Assembly (NCBI GenBank): GCA_018608405.1
Contig: JABAZP010000009.1
Location: forward strand, 1-64,000
Source: Flavobacteriales bacterium
GTDB taxonomy: Bacteria > Bacteroidota > Bacteroidia > Flavobacteriales_E > Vicingaceae
DNA: 64,000 bases
Reading direction: 5' to 3'
Position numbers and translations under genes: made by a program. Every line of letters begins with the position of its first letter. Positions within the stretch are counted from its first letter, which is position 1. Below, piece after piece: positions 26,193 through 35,629 of this stretch. The notes under the pieces are model-generated. The model had not been told where the DNA came from. It ran no database searches and saw only the letters and a list, made by a program, of their open reading frames with translations.

Positions 26193-27403
26193 CTGAAAAT
26201 CCCAACTTTCTCTAATTCTTTCCAAAAATTCGGAAAACTTTTCTCCACTACTTCTTTTTCATCGATAATCAGGTCGCTATAAACAGCTAGTGGCGCTAAA
26301 CACATCCCCATTCGATGATCGCCATAAGCTGTAAATACGGTTTTATCTTTCTGAACCTTCATTCTTGAACCCTCTATTTCAATTGAGTTACCATCAATTT
26401 CAGTTAACACAGAACCAACTTTTAATAGTTCGTTTTTCATCGCCTCTACTCGGTTACATTCCTTTATATACAAGGTTTTTGTGCCTATAATTGTGATTTT
26501 TTCAACCAATTGAGATGCAGTAACGGCAACAGAAGGTATTAAGTCAGGTGTTTCAGTCATATCGAGCGTTAATACATCCACTACTCGTTCCGAATCAAAG
26601 CTTAAAAGTGCACCAGCATTTTTGAATTCGGTTTCCACACCCAATGATTTAAATATTGTTGAACACACGACGTCACCTTGAAGCGACTTTGAGTTTAAAT
26701 TTTTAATGAACAAACTTTTACCTGAAAGTGCAACGTACTGGTAGAAAAATGCTGCAGATGACCAGTCCGATTCAACTACCACTTCTTGCTCTGAACTATA
26801 TGAACCATGGTTTACTTTTATAGTGTTACCTTTTCGATAAACCTCGATAGATAGTAATTGTTGTAAATTGATCGTCAAATCGATGTACGGAAAGGACACG
26901 ACATCTCCATCTAACGTAAGCTCTAATCCATCTTCTAAATAAGGAGCAATAAGTAATAGTGCAGAGACGTATTGACTACTCACAGATGCATCAATGGAAA
27001 TCTTCCCTCCTTTCAATTCACTTTTTAAAATTTTTAATGGCGGAAAACCTTTTTTTTCTTGGTAGCTAATATTAGCTCCAAGTGATCTTAACTCATCAAC
27101 TAAAATCCCAATAGGTCGCTCTTTCATGCGTTTTGTGCCGGTTAAAATTACCTTATCAGCCTTTAGCGAATAAAACGCAGTTAAAAACCGGAATGCTGTG
27201 CCTGCCATGCCAACATCTATAATTTCAGCATTTGAGCTCAATGCGTTTTGAAGCGCCAACGTATCTTGAGCAGCTGAAAGGTTTACCAACTGAACTTGAT
27301 CGTTCGATAGAGCCTTAGCAATCAGTAAACGATTCGAGATGCTCTTAGAACTTGGCAGCTCAATTTCTGCAACTTCATCCGAAGGTTGATAAATCAGAGT
27401 CAT
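26189..27403 (-). CDS. aroA: 3-phosphoshikimate 1-carboxyvinyltransferase (EPSP synthase)
   Basis: 404 residues. It joins phosphoenolpyruvate to shikimate-3-phosphate in the shikimate pathway. Key residues by comparison with the E. coli enzyme: Lys and Ser in LPSSKSISNR, Arg in RMKERPIG, SSQ in VSSQYVSAL, Asp in TPDLIPS, Lys/Glu/Arg in IKECNRVEA, and Arg in GDHRMGM. The PEP loop reads MAGTAFRF where E. coli has NAGTAMRP, so the Asn and the Pro linked to glyphosate response differ. The start ATG overlaps the aroB stop (ATGA), so the two genes are coupled. Confidence 0.92.
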   Translation of the reverse strand: MTLIYQPSDEVAEIELPSSKSISNRLLIAKALSNDQVQLVNLSAAQDTLALQNALSSNAEIIDVGMAGTAFRFLTAFYSLKADKVILTGTKRMKERPIGILVDELRSLGANISYQEKKGFPPLKILKSELKGGKISIDASVSSQYVSALLLIAPYLEDGLELTLDGDVVSFPYIDLTINLQQLLSIEVYRKGNTIKVNHGSYSSEQEVVVESDWSSAAFFYQYVALSGKSLFIKNLNSKSLQGDVVCSTIFKSLGVETEFKNAGALLSFDSERVVDVLTLDMTETPDLIPSVAVTASQLVEKITIIGTKTLYIKECNRVEAMKNELLKVGSVLTEIDGNSIEIEGSRMKVQKDKTVFTAYGDHRMGMCLAPLAVYSDLIIDEKEVVEKSFPNFWKELEKVGIFS

Positions 27404-28452
27404 TCGTCTAACAAATAAGTTAAAGAGGCCTTTATTTGGTCTTCCGTAGCAGTTTGATTAATCACAGCAGACCCAATTGAATTTAGCAGAGTAAAATTGA
27501 CACTTCCGTGTTCATTTTTTTTATCCTGTTGCATGAATTCAAATAGTATCGGAAAATCCTTTTCAGGAATGGTTGGGAATTCATACTTCGTTTTTAGATA
27601 ATCTTCAATTTCATCATACTCCACCAAGCTTAACCGGTTTTGTTGTGCGGATATGTGAGCTTCGCAAATCATTCCAAAAGCAATAGCATAGCCATGTGGC
27701 ATTGGTTTTTCTTTTTGTAAAAAATAGCTTTCTACTGCATGTCCAATGGTGTGCCCGAAGTTTAGTTTTTTTCGTGCTCCTTTTTCCAACGGATCATTGG
27801 CAACTACTTCTGCTTTCAAGGCTGCAGACTGCTCAATTAACTGAGGGGTAACCTCTGCCTTATCAAATATTTTCAAGGCAGTCCAATGTGCTGTGTCGCT
27901 AATTAATGCATGTTTGTACATTTCTGCCATGCCACTCCAAAACTCCAACTCTGGTAAGGTCTCTAAAAAGGGAGGGTATAGAAAAGTCTGCTCAGCATTT
28001 TGAAATACACCAATTTGGTTTTTAAAGCCTACAAAATCAATTCCACATTTACCTCCAATAGCGGCATCAACCATAGCTAACAGCGAGGTAGGAATATTGT
28101 AAAACGAAATACCGCGTTTGTACAAACTTGCCACAAAGCCACCTAAGTCCGTAATCATTCCACCACCCAAATTCAAGACTAGCGTTTTTCGATCTGCATT
28201 GTCTTCCGAAAGGCTTTCCCACAACGAAGCACAAGTCGACAAATCTTTTGAAGCCTCGCCGGATGGAACTTCTAAAAAGAAGAAATACACTTCATCATCA
28301 ACCAAGGCATCCTGTAACAGCGGCAAGCAATGTTGATTGGTATTTTCATCCATCAGCACATAGACTTGGCTGTAATCAGCATCTACGATTGATTTTGAAA
28401 TAGTACGTAAATCTGAAATTAGGTGAATGTTATTTTTTTGAAGAAAATTCAT
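27400..28452 (-). CDS. aroB: 3-dehydroquinate synthase
   Basis: About 350 residues. The NAD-binding GGGMITDLGGFVASLYKRG segment is followed by PTSLLAMVDAAIGGKCGID, and the zinc ligands His in KLNFGHTIGHAVE and MPHGYAIAFGM are present. It makes 3-dehydroquinate, an early shikimate step, and is co-transcribed with aroA. The frame extends to a TTG at 28476, but that TTG lies inside a -7 promoter element (TAGCTTTG), so ATG 28452 is preferred. Confidence 0.92.
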   Translation of the reverse strand: MNFLQKNNIHLISDLRTISKSIVDADYSQVYVLMDENTNQHCLPLLQDALVDDEVYFFFLEVPSGEASKDLSTCASLWESLSEDNADRKTLVLNLGGGMITDLGGFVASLYKRGISFYNIPTSLLAMVDAAIGGKCGIDFVGFKNQIGVFQNAEQTFLYPPFLETLPELEFWSGMAEMYKHALISDTAHWTALKIFDKAEVTPQLIEQSAALKAEVVANDPLEKGARKKLNFGHTIGHAVESYFLQKEKPMPHGYAIAFGMICEAHISAQQNRLSLVEYDEIEDYLKTKYEFPTIPEKDFPILFEFMQQDKKNEHGSVNFTLLNSIGSAVINQTATEDQIKASLTYLLDE

Positions 28453-28474
28453 ATCGTTCTCAAAGATGGTTTTC

Positions 28475-28482
28475 AAAGCTAC
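28475..28482 (-). promoter_or_regulatory. -7 element TAGCTTTG of the aroB-aroA operon
   Basis: An exact TAnnTTTG match on the minus strand, 22 bases before the aroB ATG. It contains the alternative TTG start, which makes that start unlikely. Confidence 0.45.
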
Positions 28483-28511
28483 AAAAGATGCACTGAATAG
28501 TTTTTGAAACT

Positions 28512-28519
28512 TAACTTCG
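28512..28519 (+). promoter_or_regulatory. -7-like element TAACTTCG four bases before the phosphodiesterase GTG
   Basis: One mismatch to TAnnTTTG, four bases before the GTG at 28524. Another leaderless candidate. Confidence 0.35.
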
Positions 28520-28523
28520 TAAC

Positions 28524-29021
28524 GTGAAAAAAATTGGACTTATTTCCGACACGCATTCCTATCTGCACCCAAGAGTAAAACATCACTTTGAAAAGGTGGA
28601 TGAAATTTGGCACGCAGGCGACATAGGTCGGCTCAGCTTAGCGGATGAATTAGCCGAAATGAAACCATTACGAGCGGTTTTTGGGAACATTGATGGCGGT
28701 GAAATTCGAAGAGCTCATCCCGAGAATCAGAGGTTTAACTGCGAAGGGGTTGATGTTTGGATGACACACATTGGAGGCTATCCCAACCGTTACGACAGAA
28801 GAGTATATGAAGAGATTTACCGCAATCCTCCTCAACTTTTCATTTGTGGCCATTCGCATATTCTAAAAGCGATGCCGGACAAAAAATTAAACTTACTCCA
28901 CTTAAATCCTGGTGCTGCAGGCAAACATGGCTTTCACCAAGTTTTAACGCTCATGCGATTTGACTGTAACAACGGACAAGTTGAGAACTTGGAAGTTATT
29001 GAGTTGGAGAAAAGAGTCTAG
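28524..29021 (+). CDS. YfcE/MJ0936-family metallophosphoesterase
   Basis: 165 residues with a GTG start (no in-frame ATG precedes the motif KKIGLISDTHS). Metal-binding motifs of calcineurin-like phosphodiesterases follow in order: ISDTHS, HAGDIG, GNIDG, THIG and CGHSH. The short YfcE class hydrolyses phosphodiesters; the substrate is unknown. Its stop codon overlaps that of the convergent DUF4293 gene (CTAG at 29018-29021). Confidence 0.9.
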   Translation: MKKIGLISDTHSYLHPRVKHHFEKVDEIWHAGDIGRLSLADELAEMKPLRAVFGNIDGGEIRRAHPENQRFNCEGVDVWMTHIGGYPNRYDRRVYEEIYRNPPQLFICGHSHILKAMPDKKLNLLHLNPGAAGKHGFHQVLTLMRFDCNNGQVENLEVIELEKRV

Positions 29022-29482
29022 CGTATCCGATCCGCTGCCCGAACCAAGGCCTCGTCTTTTTTAATGGCCTTTATTGCCAAGAAAATAAACACGAATGGAA
29101 TAAGCGGCAAATAAGCCCCAACACCATAATCTACTATAGGACTTTCCAACTGGACCATGCCAGTAACTGTGCTATCAACCACAAAGAAAATGGCCACTAA
29201 AAAGGCCACTTGCACCAACAACAACAATTGCGTTAGTTTAATTTGAACCTGACGTCTTTTAAACATTCCAAAAGCCACTCCACTTAAAACAATGCAGATG
29301 GAACACAGTATAGCCAGCATGGTACTGCTATATAGCACCTCTCCTTCAGCACTTTGCAATTTATACAAGGTGAAATTGAAACTTTTACCTCCTACCTGAA
29401 TTACAGCAAGGTCTAACCAGTAAATTGCTGCATTACTTAAAATCGTCAATAAAAAGAAGAGGGATTGGATACGTTGCCACAT
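29018..29482 (-). CDS. DUF4293-type membrane protein
   Basis: 154 residues from ATG 29482 (MWQRIQSLFFLLTILSN), the usual start of this Bacteroidota family. An upstream start at 29590 would add a poor leader and run into the divergent gene. Four hydrophobic helices: about 5-22, 50-70, 85-105 and 125-142. Function unknown. Its stop overlaps the convergent metallophosphoesterase stop. Confidence 0.78.
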   Translation of the reverse strand: MWQRIQSLFFLLTILSNAAIYWLDLAVIQVGGKSFNFTLYKLQSAEGEVLYSSTMLAILCSICIVLSGVAFGMFKRRQVQIKLTQLLLLVQVAFLVAIFFVVDSTVTGMVQLESPIVDYGVGAYLPLIPFVFIFLAIKAIKKDEALVRAADRIR

Positions 29483-29539
29483 AATGTTTCGTTTATGCCA
29501 CAAAGAAAGCAAAGATTTGTTACTTTGGACCACGAATAA

Positions 29540-30484
29540 ATGGAGAATTTGAAAGCAAAAGAACTTTTTAAAGAATTTTCTGATCAACATGCGGAAAAGC
29601 TTCCTTTTTCTTTACAGTTTAACTGGTGGAATGAAGTCGTTCTAGATAGTTGGGACGTTGCCATTTTAAATAATGGTGAGCAAACCTACGCCATAATGCC
29701 TTATTTTATCCGAAACAAAGGTCCTTGGAGTTTTATCAGCAATGCCCATTTTACTCCATATGGTGGCCCATTTCTCATTTATCCGAAAGGACAGAAGACA
29801 ACTACTCGAATTGCGTTTGAACACCGAGCGTATCGAGAATTAATTGAACAGCTTCCCTCCTTTTCTGAGTATTCCCAAAACTTTCACCTCGACTTTAACA
29901 ATGCGTTGGCTTTTCAATGGGCTGGTTTCACTGAAACAAACCGTTACACGTATATTCTTTCTTTAGTGCAAGAAGAAAAAGCCCTTTGGTCTGGCTTAAG
30001 AGAGAACAATAGAAAGCAAATCAAAAAAGCAGGGAAAACAATTCAAATTTCTGAAACAAGTGACGCTTTATTACTCCAAAATATCCTCAATCAATCTATT
30101 GAGAATAAAATTGAACTAGATTACTTTCAACGAATGATAGCATTTGTAGAAAAGTACAACTGTGGTATAGTTTGGAAAGCAACAGAAGGAGAAGACGTTC
30201 ATGCTGTTTTACTAGGTATATTTGACAGCAAAAGTGCGTACTACTTATTGGGAGGAAATGCCCAAGAGTTCAAAAATTCAGGGGCGATGAGTTTACTTAC
30301 TTGGAAAGCCTTATTACACTTTAAACAGCTTGGAATTAAACAATTTAATTTTGAAGGCAGCAGTGTTGCAGCCGTCGAAAAGTATTTTAGAGGATTCGGA
30401 GGAGATCTGGTTTCCTTAAAACGATTAGAGAAACACAATTCTAAAAGTTTAGAAGTCGCTAAAAAGCTAAAAGGAAGTAAATAA
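29540..30484 (+). CDS. FemAB/GNAT-like acyltransferase family protein
   Basis: 314 residues. The C-terminal half looks like a GNAT-type fold of the FemAB/BioF2 (Acetyltransf_6) class: ENNRKQIKKAGKTIQI, a helical region, VLLGIFDSKSAYYLLGG, and a final FNFEGSSVAAVEKYFRGFGG that binds the acyl donor in this class. Such proteins transfer amino-acyl or acyl groups to cell-wall, polysaccharide or lipid acceptors. The acceptor is unknown. The adjacent convergent glycosyltransferase could hint at envelope glycan work. Confidence 0.72.
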   Translation: MENLKAKELFKEFSDQHAEKLPFSLQFNWWNEVVLDSWDVAILNNGEQTYAIMPYFIRNKGPWSFISNAHFTPYGGPFLIYPKGQKTTTRIAFEHRAYRELIEQLPSFSEYSQNFHLDFNNALAFQWAGFTETNRYTYILSLVQEEKALWSGLRENNRKQIKKAGKTIQISETSDALLLQNILNQSIENKIELDYFQRMIAFVEKYNCGIVWKATEGEDVHAVLLGIFDSKSAYYLLGGNAQEFKNSGAMSLLTWKALLHFKQLGIKQFNFEGSSVAAVEKYFRGFGGDLVSLKRLEKHNSKSLEVAKKLKGSK

Positions 30485-30494
30485 AGAGAGCTCA

Positions 30495-31202
30495 CTAAGA
30501 GCCTAGAACACGTTTAAATTGCTTTTTAAGCTTTACTTGAGAAACTCCTAATCGAGCTAAGAAATAGATTAGGAAGTAACTAAACTGCAACCGATACACT
30601 CCAATTTCTTCGTACTTCCTAGCGGAAACCAGTAGTTTAGAATCCATTTTATGAAACTTGAACCCTTTGCGCAATCTTCTTACGATGTCATTTCCTTCCA
30701 TAAAAAGAAGCTTTTCATCGTATCCATGTGCAGCTTCAAATGCTCGCCTTTTCACCAATAAGCCTTGATCGCCAAACTGAAATGCACCAACTTTTAAGTG
30801 ACTAAACTTTTCGTTGAGTTTTAAAAACCAATGTTCGCTATCAAATTGAAGTTTAAAGTTACCGAAGGAGAAATTAGTTGAATTTATTTGCTTCAAAAAA
30901 AACGATTCATTCAATTCTGTTAAGCAAACATCCGCATGGATGAATAAATAAAACTCAGTTTCAAATTGCCGCGCTCCCAAATTCAATTGAAACGCTCTAT
31001 TTTTTTGGGTGGAATAACAAATTGTTAAGCCTTGTTCTTTTGCAATAGCTACCGTTTCGTCAGCGCTTTCTGCATCTACTATACAGATCTTAGAAAGGCC
31101 AAGCTCCTTTAATGAAGTAATCAGTCTTTTTAAATACTGCGCCTCATTAAAAGTTGGAATTATCACTCCAACTTCATCTAACTGTAACTTATTTTTTATC
31201 AA
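30495..31202 (-). CDS. Family 2 glycosyltransferase (TIGR04283-like)
   Basis: About 235 residues. The GT-A fold begins VGVIIPTFNEAQYLKRLI, followed by IVDAESADET, the family-specific NRAFQLNLGA, the DxD-like LFIHADVCL, and FGDQGLLVKRRAFEAAHGYDE. These fit TIGR04283 glycosyltransferases. No ATG is available: a TTG at 31202 is preceded by GGAGGAAATAC, a strong Shine-Dalgarno that is rare in this phylum; another TTG lies at 31235. The start overlaps the end of the TamB gene by 14 bases, suggesting coupled translation. Confidence 0.8.
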   Translation of the reverse strand: MIKNKLQLDEVGVIIPTFNEAQYLKRLITSLKELGLSKICIVDAESADETVAIAKEQGLTICYSTQKNRAFQLNLGARQFETEFYLFIHADVCLTELNESFFLKQINSTNFSFGNFKLQFDSEHWFLKLNEKFSHLKVGAFQFGDQGLLVKRRAFEAAHGYDEKLLFMEGNDIVRRLRKGFKFHKMDSKLLVSARKYEEIGVYRLQFSYFLIYFLARLGVSQVKLKKQFKRVLGS

Positions 31203-34200
31203 AGTATTTCCTCCAGAGTTCTCCAATGGTGTCAAAATCTTCTCGATAAAAGAAACCTATTCCTTGGGTATAGGGGCTATTTAATTGCAATAAGCTATTG
31301 GTTACAGAACGATTAAATCCTTTCAATCGGTACCTGCCATCTTTTAACTTATAAATTGCTGTAAACTCACCCACAAAACCAGAGTTTTGATTTTGTAAAT
31401 CTGGGTTATCGCCGGTGTAACCAACATTTCCATCAAAGGTTAAGCGATCTTGAAATAATTGTGTAGAAACAGATACATCAAATTGGTCACTATTTAGCTC
31501 ATCAGCGGGCTGATACTTTAGCCCTACATCGAAATTTTCACTTAATTGAGAGGCCCAGTTACTCAACTGATTTGAAACAAACTCATAGCCATTATTTAAA
31601 CTCTGTGCTCTGGCACTATACCCTCCTTCTGCAGACCCTGTGGCTGATGTAGGTAAAAAGCGATTCAGCACTAACAAACCAAATACTTGTTGATTCATTT
31701 CTTGAGGGTTTACATCGTTATTATTAACATATAACACAGATTCCAATTGTCGTTTCGTTTGCTCAGAAGCTTCTGGAAGTGAAATATCGAAACTTATACT
31801 TGGATTCATCAAATTATCATTGAGTTTTAGTGCCAACTCTACAGGTGTTCTTCTTTTATATTCATCGGTAGAATCATTAGGAAATATATCATAAAGAGGC
31901 GCTCTCAACTTATAAATTGCTTGCATATTTAACACCGCTTGATACGGGTCTCCATCCCAATAAATACTGCTGCCCTTTGCAATTTCAAAGCGCTTATTAA
32001 TAACGTTTTGAAGTGTAAAAAGGTAATCTCCTTTTTCTACCAAATACTGACCGAATATATTGAAATCACCAATGGTGTTAATAATCATACTTAAGTCGCC
32101 TTGTCCTTGTGCTTTGATAATATCACCTACTTGCTCATCAAAAATGATCTGCAATTTAGCATCAGGGGTGATTTCCAAATCGAAATTTAATTCAATGCCA
32201 CTCAAATCAATTTCTTCTGCCTTTTCTTTGTTATAGTCCGGACTGTTAGTAAAAACTAAAAAATCTGAACTAGAAACATCAACACCTTCCTCTAACGGTA
32301 TTTTAAAATCTGTGTCTTTTTCTGTTTTTAAATCTAGCTCTAGAATCAATTGGTCTCCATATCCCGAAATATTAGCCGTTCCAGATGCATATCCCTTTCC
32401 GTAAAACAATTCATTGTTCTTGGCGGTAGTATTTAGACTGAAAAAGTTATTAAATTCTAATCCGATGTCATAGTTGAAGTTACTATAGTTGTCGTGAAAT
32501 ATAGTTCCTGTTGCTATTGCCGGGCTTCCCTTGCTATCTTTTACTTTGATTAGATCAAAACCAATAAAGTCTGGTTCAACTATTATTTGATCATCAATGC
32601 TGTAGCTCGTATTCAAATAGTTTACGAGAAAGTTGGATTGATTTAACCCAACGATTCCTTTCAACAAAGGAGCGCTACCTTCTCCGCTTACTGCTACTTC
32701 ACCTTTTAAGTACCCTTCAATACCGGTGATGTAGTCAACCAAATACGGACGAATTAACTCCAAGGGGAATTGATTAAAATTGACACTTAAATCCAAACTA
32801 TTTTCTTTTTGTAAAGGGAATACACTCCCTGTTACTCTTAATATATCTGAATTTGCATCGCCTAGGTTACCATCCACAATTAATGCCTGCAGTTCAGAAT
32901 TCCAAGTGCTCTTTAAATTGGACTCACCTATTTCTACATCGTTGATAAACAAACTATCCAATCTCAAATCTGTTGTGAATGACAAATCTTTATAAACTGA
33001 AATTACCGCTGCAGTGCCATTGGCAACACCTTCCATTTCTATGCTATTCTCAGGCAGTAACGAACTCACAAATTGGAGGTCAATTTCTTTTAAATCAACA
33101 TTCAACGTATCCTTAACATGATCAGACGCATTGCCTGAAACTTTTAATTTTTGTAAATCGTTACTTACATTCAAGTTGTGAATACTGAACCTTCCACTGT
33201 CTAACTGAATTCGATTTTCATTCTCAATTGTCCACAATGCATTCTTCACTTGAAATTTTGAATTGATAAAAGCAAAATCCATTTGAAGAAAGTTCTGAAG
33301 ATGGTTGGCTATGGTAAAATCGATTTGGCTTATTCTACTGCCCCATTCTTCAATCACAATTTTATTATTGTTGACTTGGTTTTTCAAATTTGATTGTAAA
33401 GAAACTCCTGACATACTTTCTAAATTTGCCAATTGCAACTTTTCACTTTTAAAATTGACCTGTAAAGAATCTTTGCGTGTCTTCAAGTTTAAGTCAAACC
33501 CATTCAAACTACTTTTTTGATAACTTACATGATTTCCGCGTACTTCTAAATCTGCAACACTATCAATACTAGAGAAGTGCAATTGAATGGAAGCTCCTTC
33601 TTCAATCGATAATTCTGGGAGTAACACTTCTGTTATTGGTTTTGTGTTCTTAAACTGAGCTGAGAAATCAAAAACTTGAGGAGATGTTTCCACAGGTACA
33701 CCGGTTGAATCAAAAAACAAGTGATATAAGTTTTCAAAGGTTTGTCTTAAATCAGCAATCCGATAATCACCCACCATTTTTCCATCAACAAAACTCGATA
33801 GTAGTTCTATTTTCCGCTGTCCTTTATTGCTGCCCGCTGTTAAACTAAACTGGTCCACATTATGATTTAGTTTTAAGTCTTTGTATTTCAAATAGCGAAC
33901 TATTGCAGTTCCTGAGAGATCATCTATAGAAGCTCCTTTCAGGTCAATTTCGGATTCAAAAGAAAGTTCAGTTAAGAGGTCTTCCTTATTAAACAAATTC
34001 AACCTTGCCAACTTCGCTTTAGATACATTCAACTTAAAAACTGAAACCGGTTTCACTCTATTTAAATCAATATTTCCATTAAAGTCCGCAATAATATTTT
34101 CGTCTTTAACACTCGCTATTCCGGTAAACTGTTCTTTACTAAAAGAGCCATTCAACTTAACATTTTTGTATTTGTACTCGCTAAACTCCACGTAGTTTAC

Positions 34201-35541
34201 AACTCCTTTTGTTTTAAAATCAGCATCCTCCTTTGTAAAACCGCTTCCAATAATCGATACATTTAGAGCAATAGCTCCTAGTTGCTCCTCCTCTACCAAT
34301 TGTCCCAACTGAAACTGTGTAGAACTTAAATTCCCGCTATATTCATATTGCTCAATAGAATTTTGTTTTAATAGAACATCGGTTTTGAGGTTACCTAGCG
34401 CGGTAGAAAAAGAACCAAAAGCAACAAAATCAAAAACGTAACCTGTAAAATTTCCATTAAAATTAATTTGACCCAATTTATTAAATGATGCAGGAATGTT
34501 CAAATTTTTCTGATCTTCAAAGGGTGGAACAGGGATACTTCGCAGCGCGTATGCAGAAGTTTTGAGGTTACTTAGTTCCGTATATATAAACGTGTTTTCA
34601 AAATCAGGAAGACCTCTAAAACTAAAATCTCCTTTTAAAGACGTACCGCCATTTATTTTGAGTTGAAGGTCATTTGCTCGTAGGTTGGCGACTGTCCCTT
34701 CTACTGTCCCATCTATAAAAACCTCATTCTCAATCCCCAAAAATGGTGGAACAAAATAGGCTAAATCTCTAATGTTAACAACTGTAGACCGTAAATCCCC
34801 TTTCATTTCGACTTTGTTGTTATAATCCAAATAATCAGAAAAATCATTGGCGATCATAGCGTAAGAACCTTTTATATTGGTTTCTCCAGTAACGATATTC
34901 AATTCTTCTAAATCAAAAACTCCTGGATATATCTTTGTTTTAGCCGCCAGCTGTTTCAACTTGAAGCCCGATTGCTCTATTAAAGCGAGTTGTTGCAAAT
35001 CAAATATAACCGTGTCGTTTTCAAAATTAAACTCCGTCGCAACTAGGTGAATTGAATCTGCCAACAGGTGAAAGTAATCCACTCCATGCGCAATTTGATC
35101 TTTATTATAGTCATTGAACGCATATTTTCCATTGCTAATTTCAATACCGTTCAACTTAAATTCCCAATCGCTTTGGATAGCGCTGGTATCCGAAGTTGAG
35201 AAGTAATCCAACAAAAATTGGTGATTAAATACCGAGTCGTTTTTTAATACGTAAGTTTTGGCATTAAATTCTCGTAAATGAATCGACACGCCAACCGTTT
35301 GTTCTATAAAGTCTAAGTCACTAACAGACACTTCTAATTCACTCAAATAAAGCAAGGTATCTTTATTCAAATCTTCGATGTATAGGTTGTTTAAAATCAA
35401 CTCATTCGAAAAATCGATTTCTAAGTGACTCAATGTGACAGGCACATTCAGTTCTTTAGATAAATACTTGGCAGCTTTCTGAGCAGCAAAAGTTTGCACT
35501 TTTGGCAATTGTAATAACGCCCATAACAGCCCTATTATCAA
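31189..35541 (-). CDS. TamB-like translocation and assembly module protein (DUF490)
   Basis: A very long periplasm-spanning beta-helical protein, about 1450 residues: N-terminal anchor, AsmA-like start (LNVPVTLSHLEIDFSNELIL), repetitive beta region, and C-terminal TamB domain ending YREDFDTIGELWRKYFDKK, typical for Bacteroidota. Members help lipid transport or outer-membrane protein assembly. The start is unclear. The TTG at 35541 cuts the membrane anchor in half; the conserved-looking KKAGKIFLRVIIVLL continues upstream to an ATC at 35587-35589, then a stop at 35602-35604, with no ATG/GTG/TTG. The true start may be non-canonical or damaged. Confidence 0.88.
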   Translation of the reverse strand: MIIGLLWALLQLPKVQTFAAQKAAKYLSKELNVPVTLSHLEIDFSNELILNNLYIEDLNKDTLLYLSELEVSVSDLDFIEQTVGVSIHLREFNAKTYVLKNDSVFNHQFLLDYFSTSDTSAIQSDWEFKLNGIEISNGKYAFNDYNKDQIAHGVDYFHLLADSIHLVATEFNFENDTVIFDLQQLALIEQSGFKLKQLAAKTKIYPGVFDLEELNIVTGETNIKGSYAMIANDFSDYLDYNNKVEMKGDLRSTVVNIRDLAYFVPPFLGIENEVFIDGTVEGTVANLRANDLQLKINGGTSLKGDFSFRGLPDFENTFIYTELSNLKTSAYALRSIPVPPFEDQKNLNIPASFNKLGQINFNGNFTGYVFDFVAFGSFSTALGNLKTDVLLKQNSIEQYEYSGNLSSTQFQLGQLVEEEQLGAIALNVSIIGSGFTKEDADFKTKGVVNYVEFSEYKYKNVKLNGSFSKEQFTGIASVKDENIIADFNGNIDLNRVKPVSVFKLNVSKAKLARLNLFNKEDLLTELSFESEIDLKGASIDDLSGTAIVRYLKYKDLKLNHNVDQFSLTAGSNKGQRKIELLSSFVDGKMVGDYRIADLRQTFENLYHLFFDSTGVPVETSPQVFDFSAQFKNTKPITEVLLPELSIEEGASIQLHFSSIDSVADLEVRGNHVSYQKSSLNGFDLNLKTRKDSLQVNFKSEKLQLANLESMSGVSLQSNLKNQVNNNKIVIEEWGSRISQIDFTIANHLQNFLQMDFAFINSKFQVKNALWTIENENRIQLDSGRFSIHNLNVSNDLQKLKVSGNASDHVKDTLNVDLKEIDLQFVSSLLPENSIEMEGVANGTAAVISVYKDLSFTTDLRLDSLFINDVEIGESNLKSTWNSELQALIVDGNLGDANSDILRVTGSVFPLQKENSLDLSVNFNQFPLELIRPYLVDYITGIEGYLKGEVAVSGEGSAPLLKGIVGLNQSNFLVNYLNTSYSIDDQIIVEPDFIGFDLIKVKDSKGSPAIATGTIFHDNYSNFNYDIGLEFNNFFSLNTTAKNNELFYGKGYASGTANISGYGDQLILELDLKTEKDTDFKIPLEEGVDVSSSDFLVFTNSPDYNKEKAEEIDLSGIELNFDLEITPDAKLQIIFDEQVGDIIKAQGQGDLSMIINTIGDFNIFGQYLVEKGDYLFTLQNVINKRFEIAKGSSIYWDGDPYQAVLNMQAIYKLRAPLYDIFPNDSTDEYKRRTPVELALKLNDNLMNPSISFDISLPEASEQTKRQLESVLYVNNNDVNPQEMNQQVFGLLVLNRFLPTSATGSAEGGYSARAQSLNNGYEFVSNQLSNWASQLSENFDVGLKYQPADELNSDQFDVSVSTQLFQDRLTFDGNVGYTGDNPDLQNQNSGFVGEFTAIYKLKDGRYRLKGFNRSVTNSLLQLNSPYTQGIGFFYREDFDTIGELWRKYFDKK

Positions 35542-35588
35542 TAATAAAACTATTATAACCCGAAGAAATATTTTACCTGCTTTTTTGA

Positions 35589-35596
35589 TACTTTTG
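35589..35596 (+). promoter_or_regulatory. -7 element TACTTTTG upstream of tsaD
   Basis: An exact TAnnTTTG match 33 bases before the tsaD ATG. It overlaps the putative N-terminal coding part of the divergent TamB gene. Confidence 0.35.
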
Positions 35597-35629
35597 AAAC
35601 TTTAACAGGCAAAGTTCAGCAAAATATAA

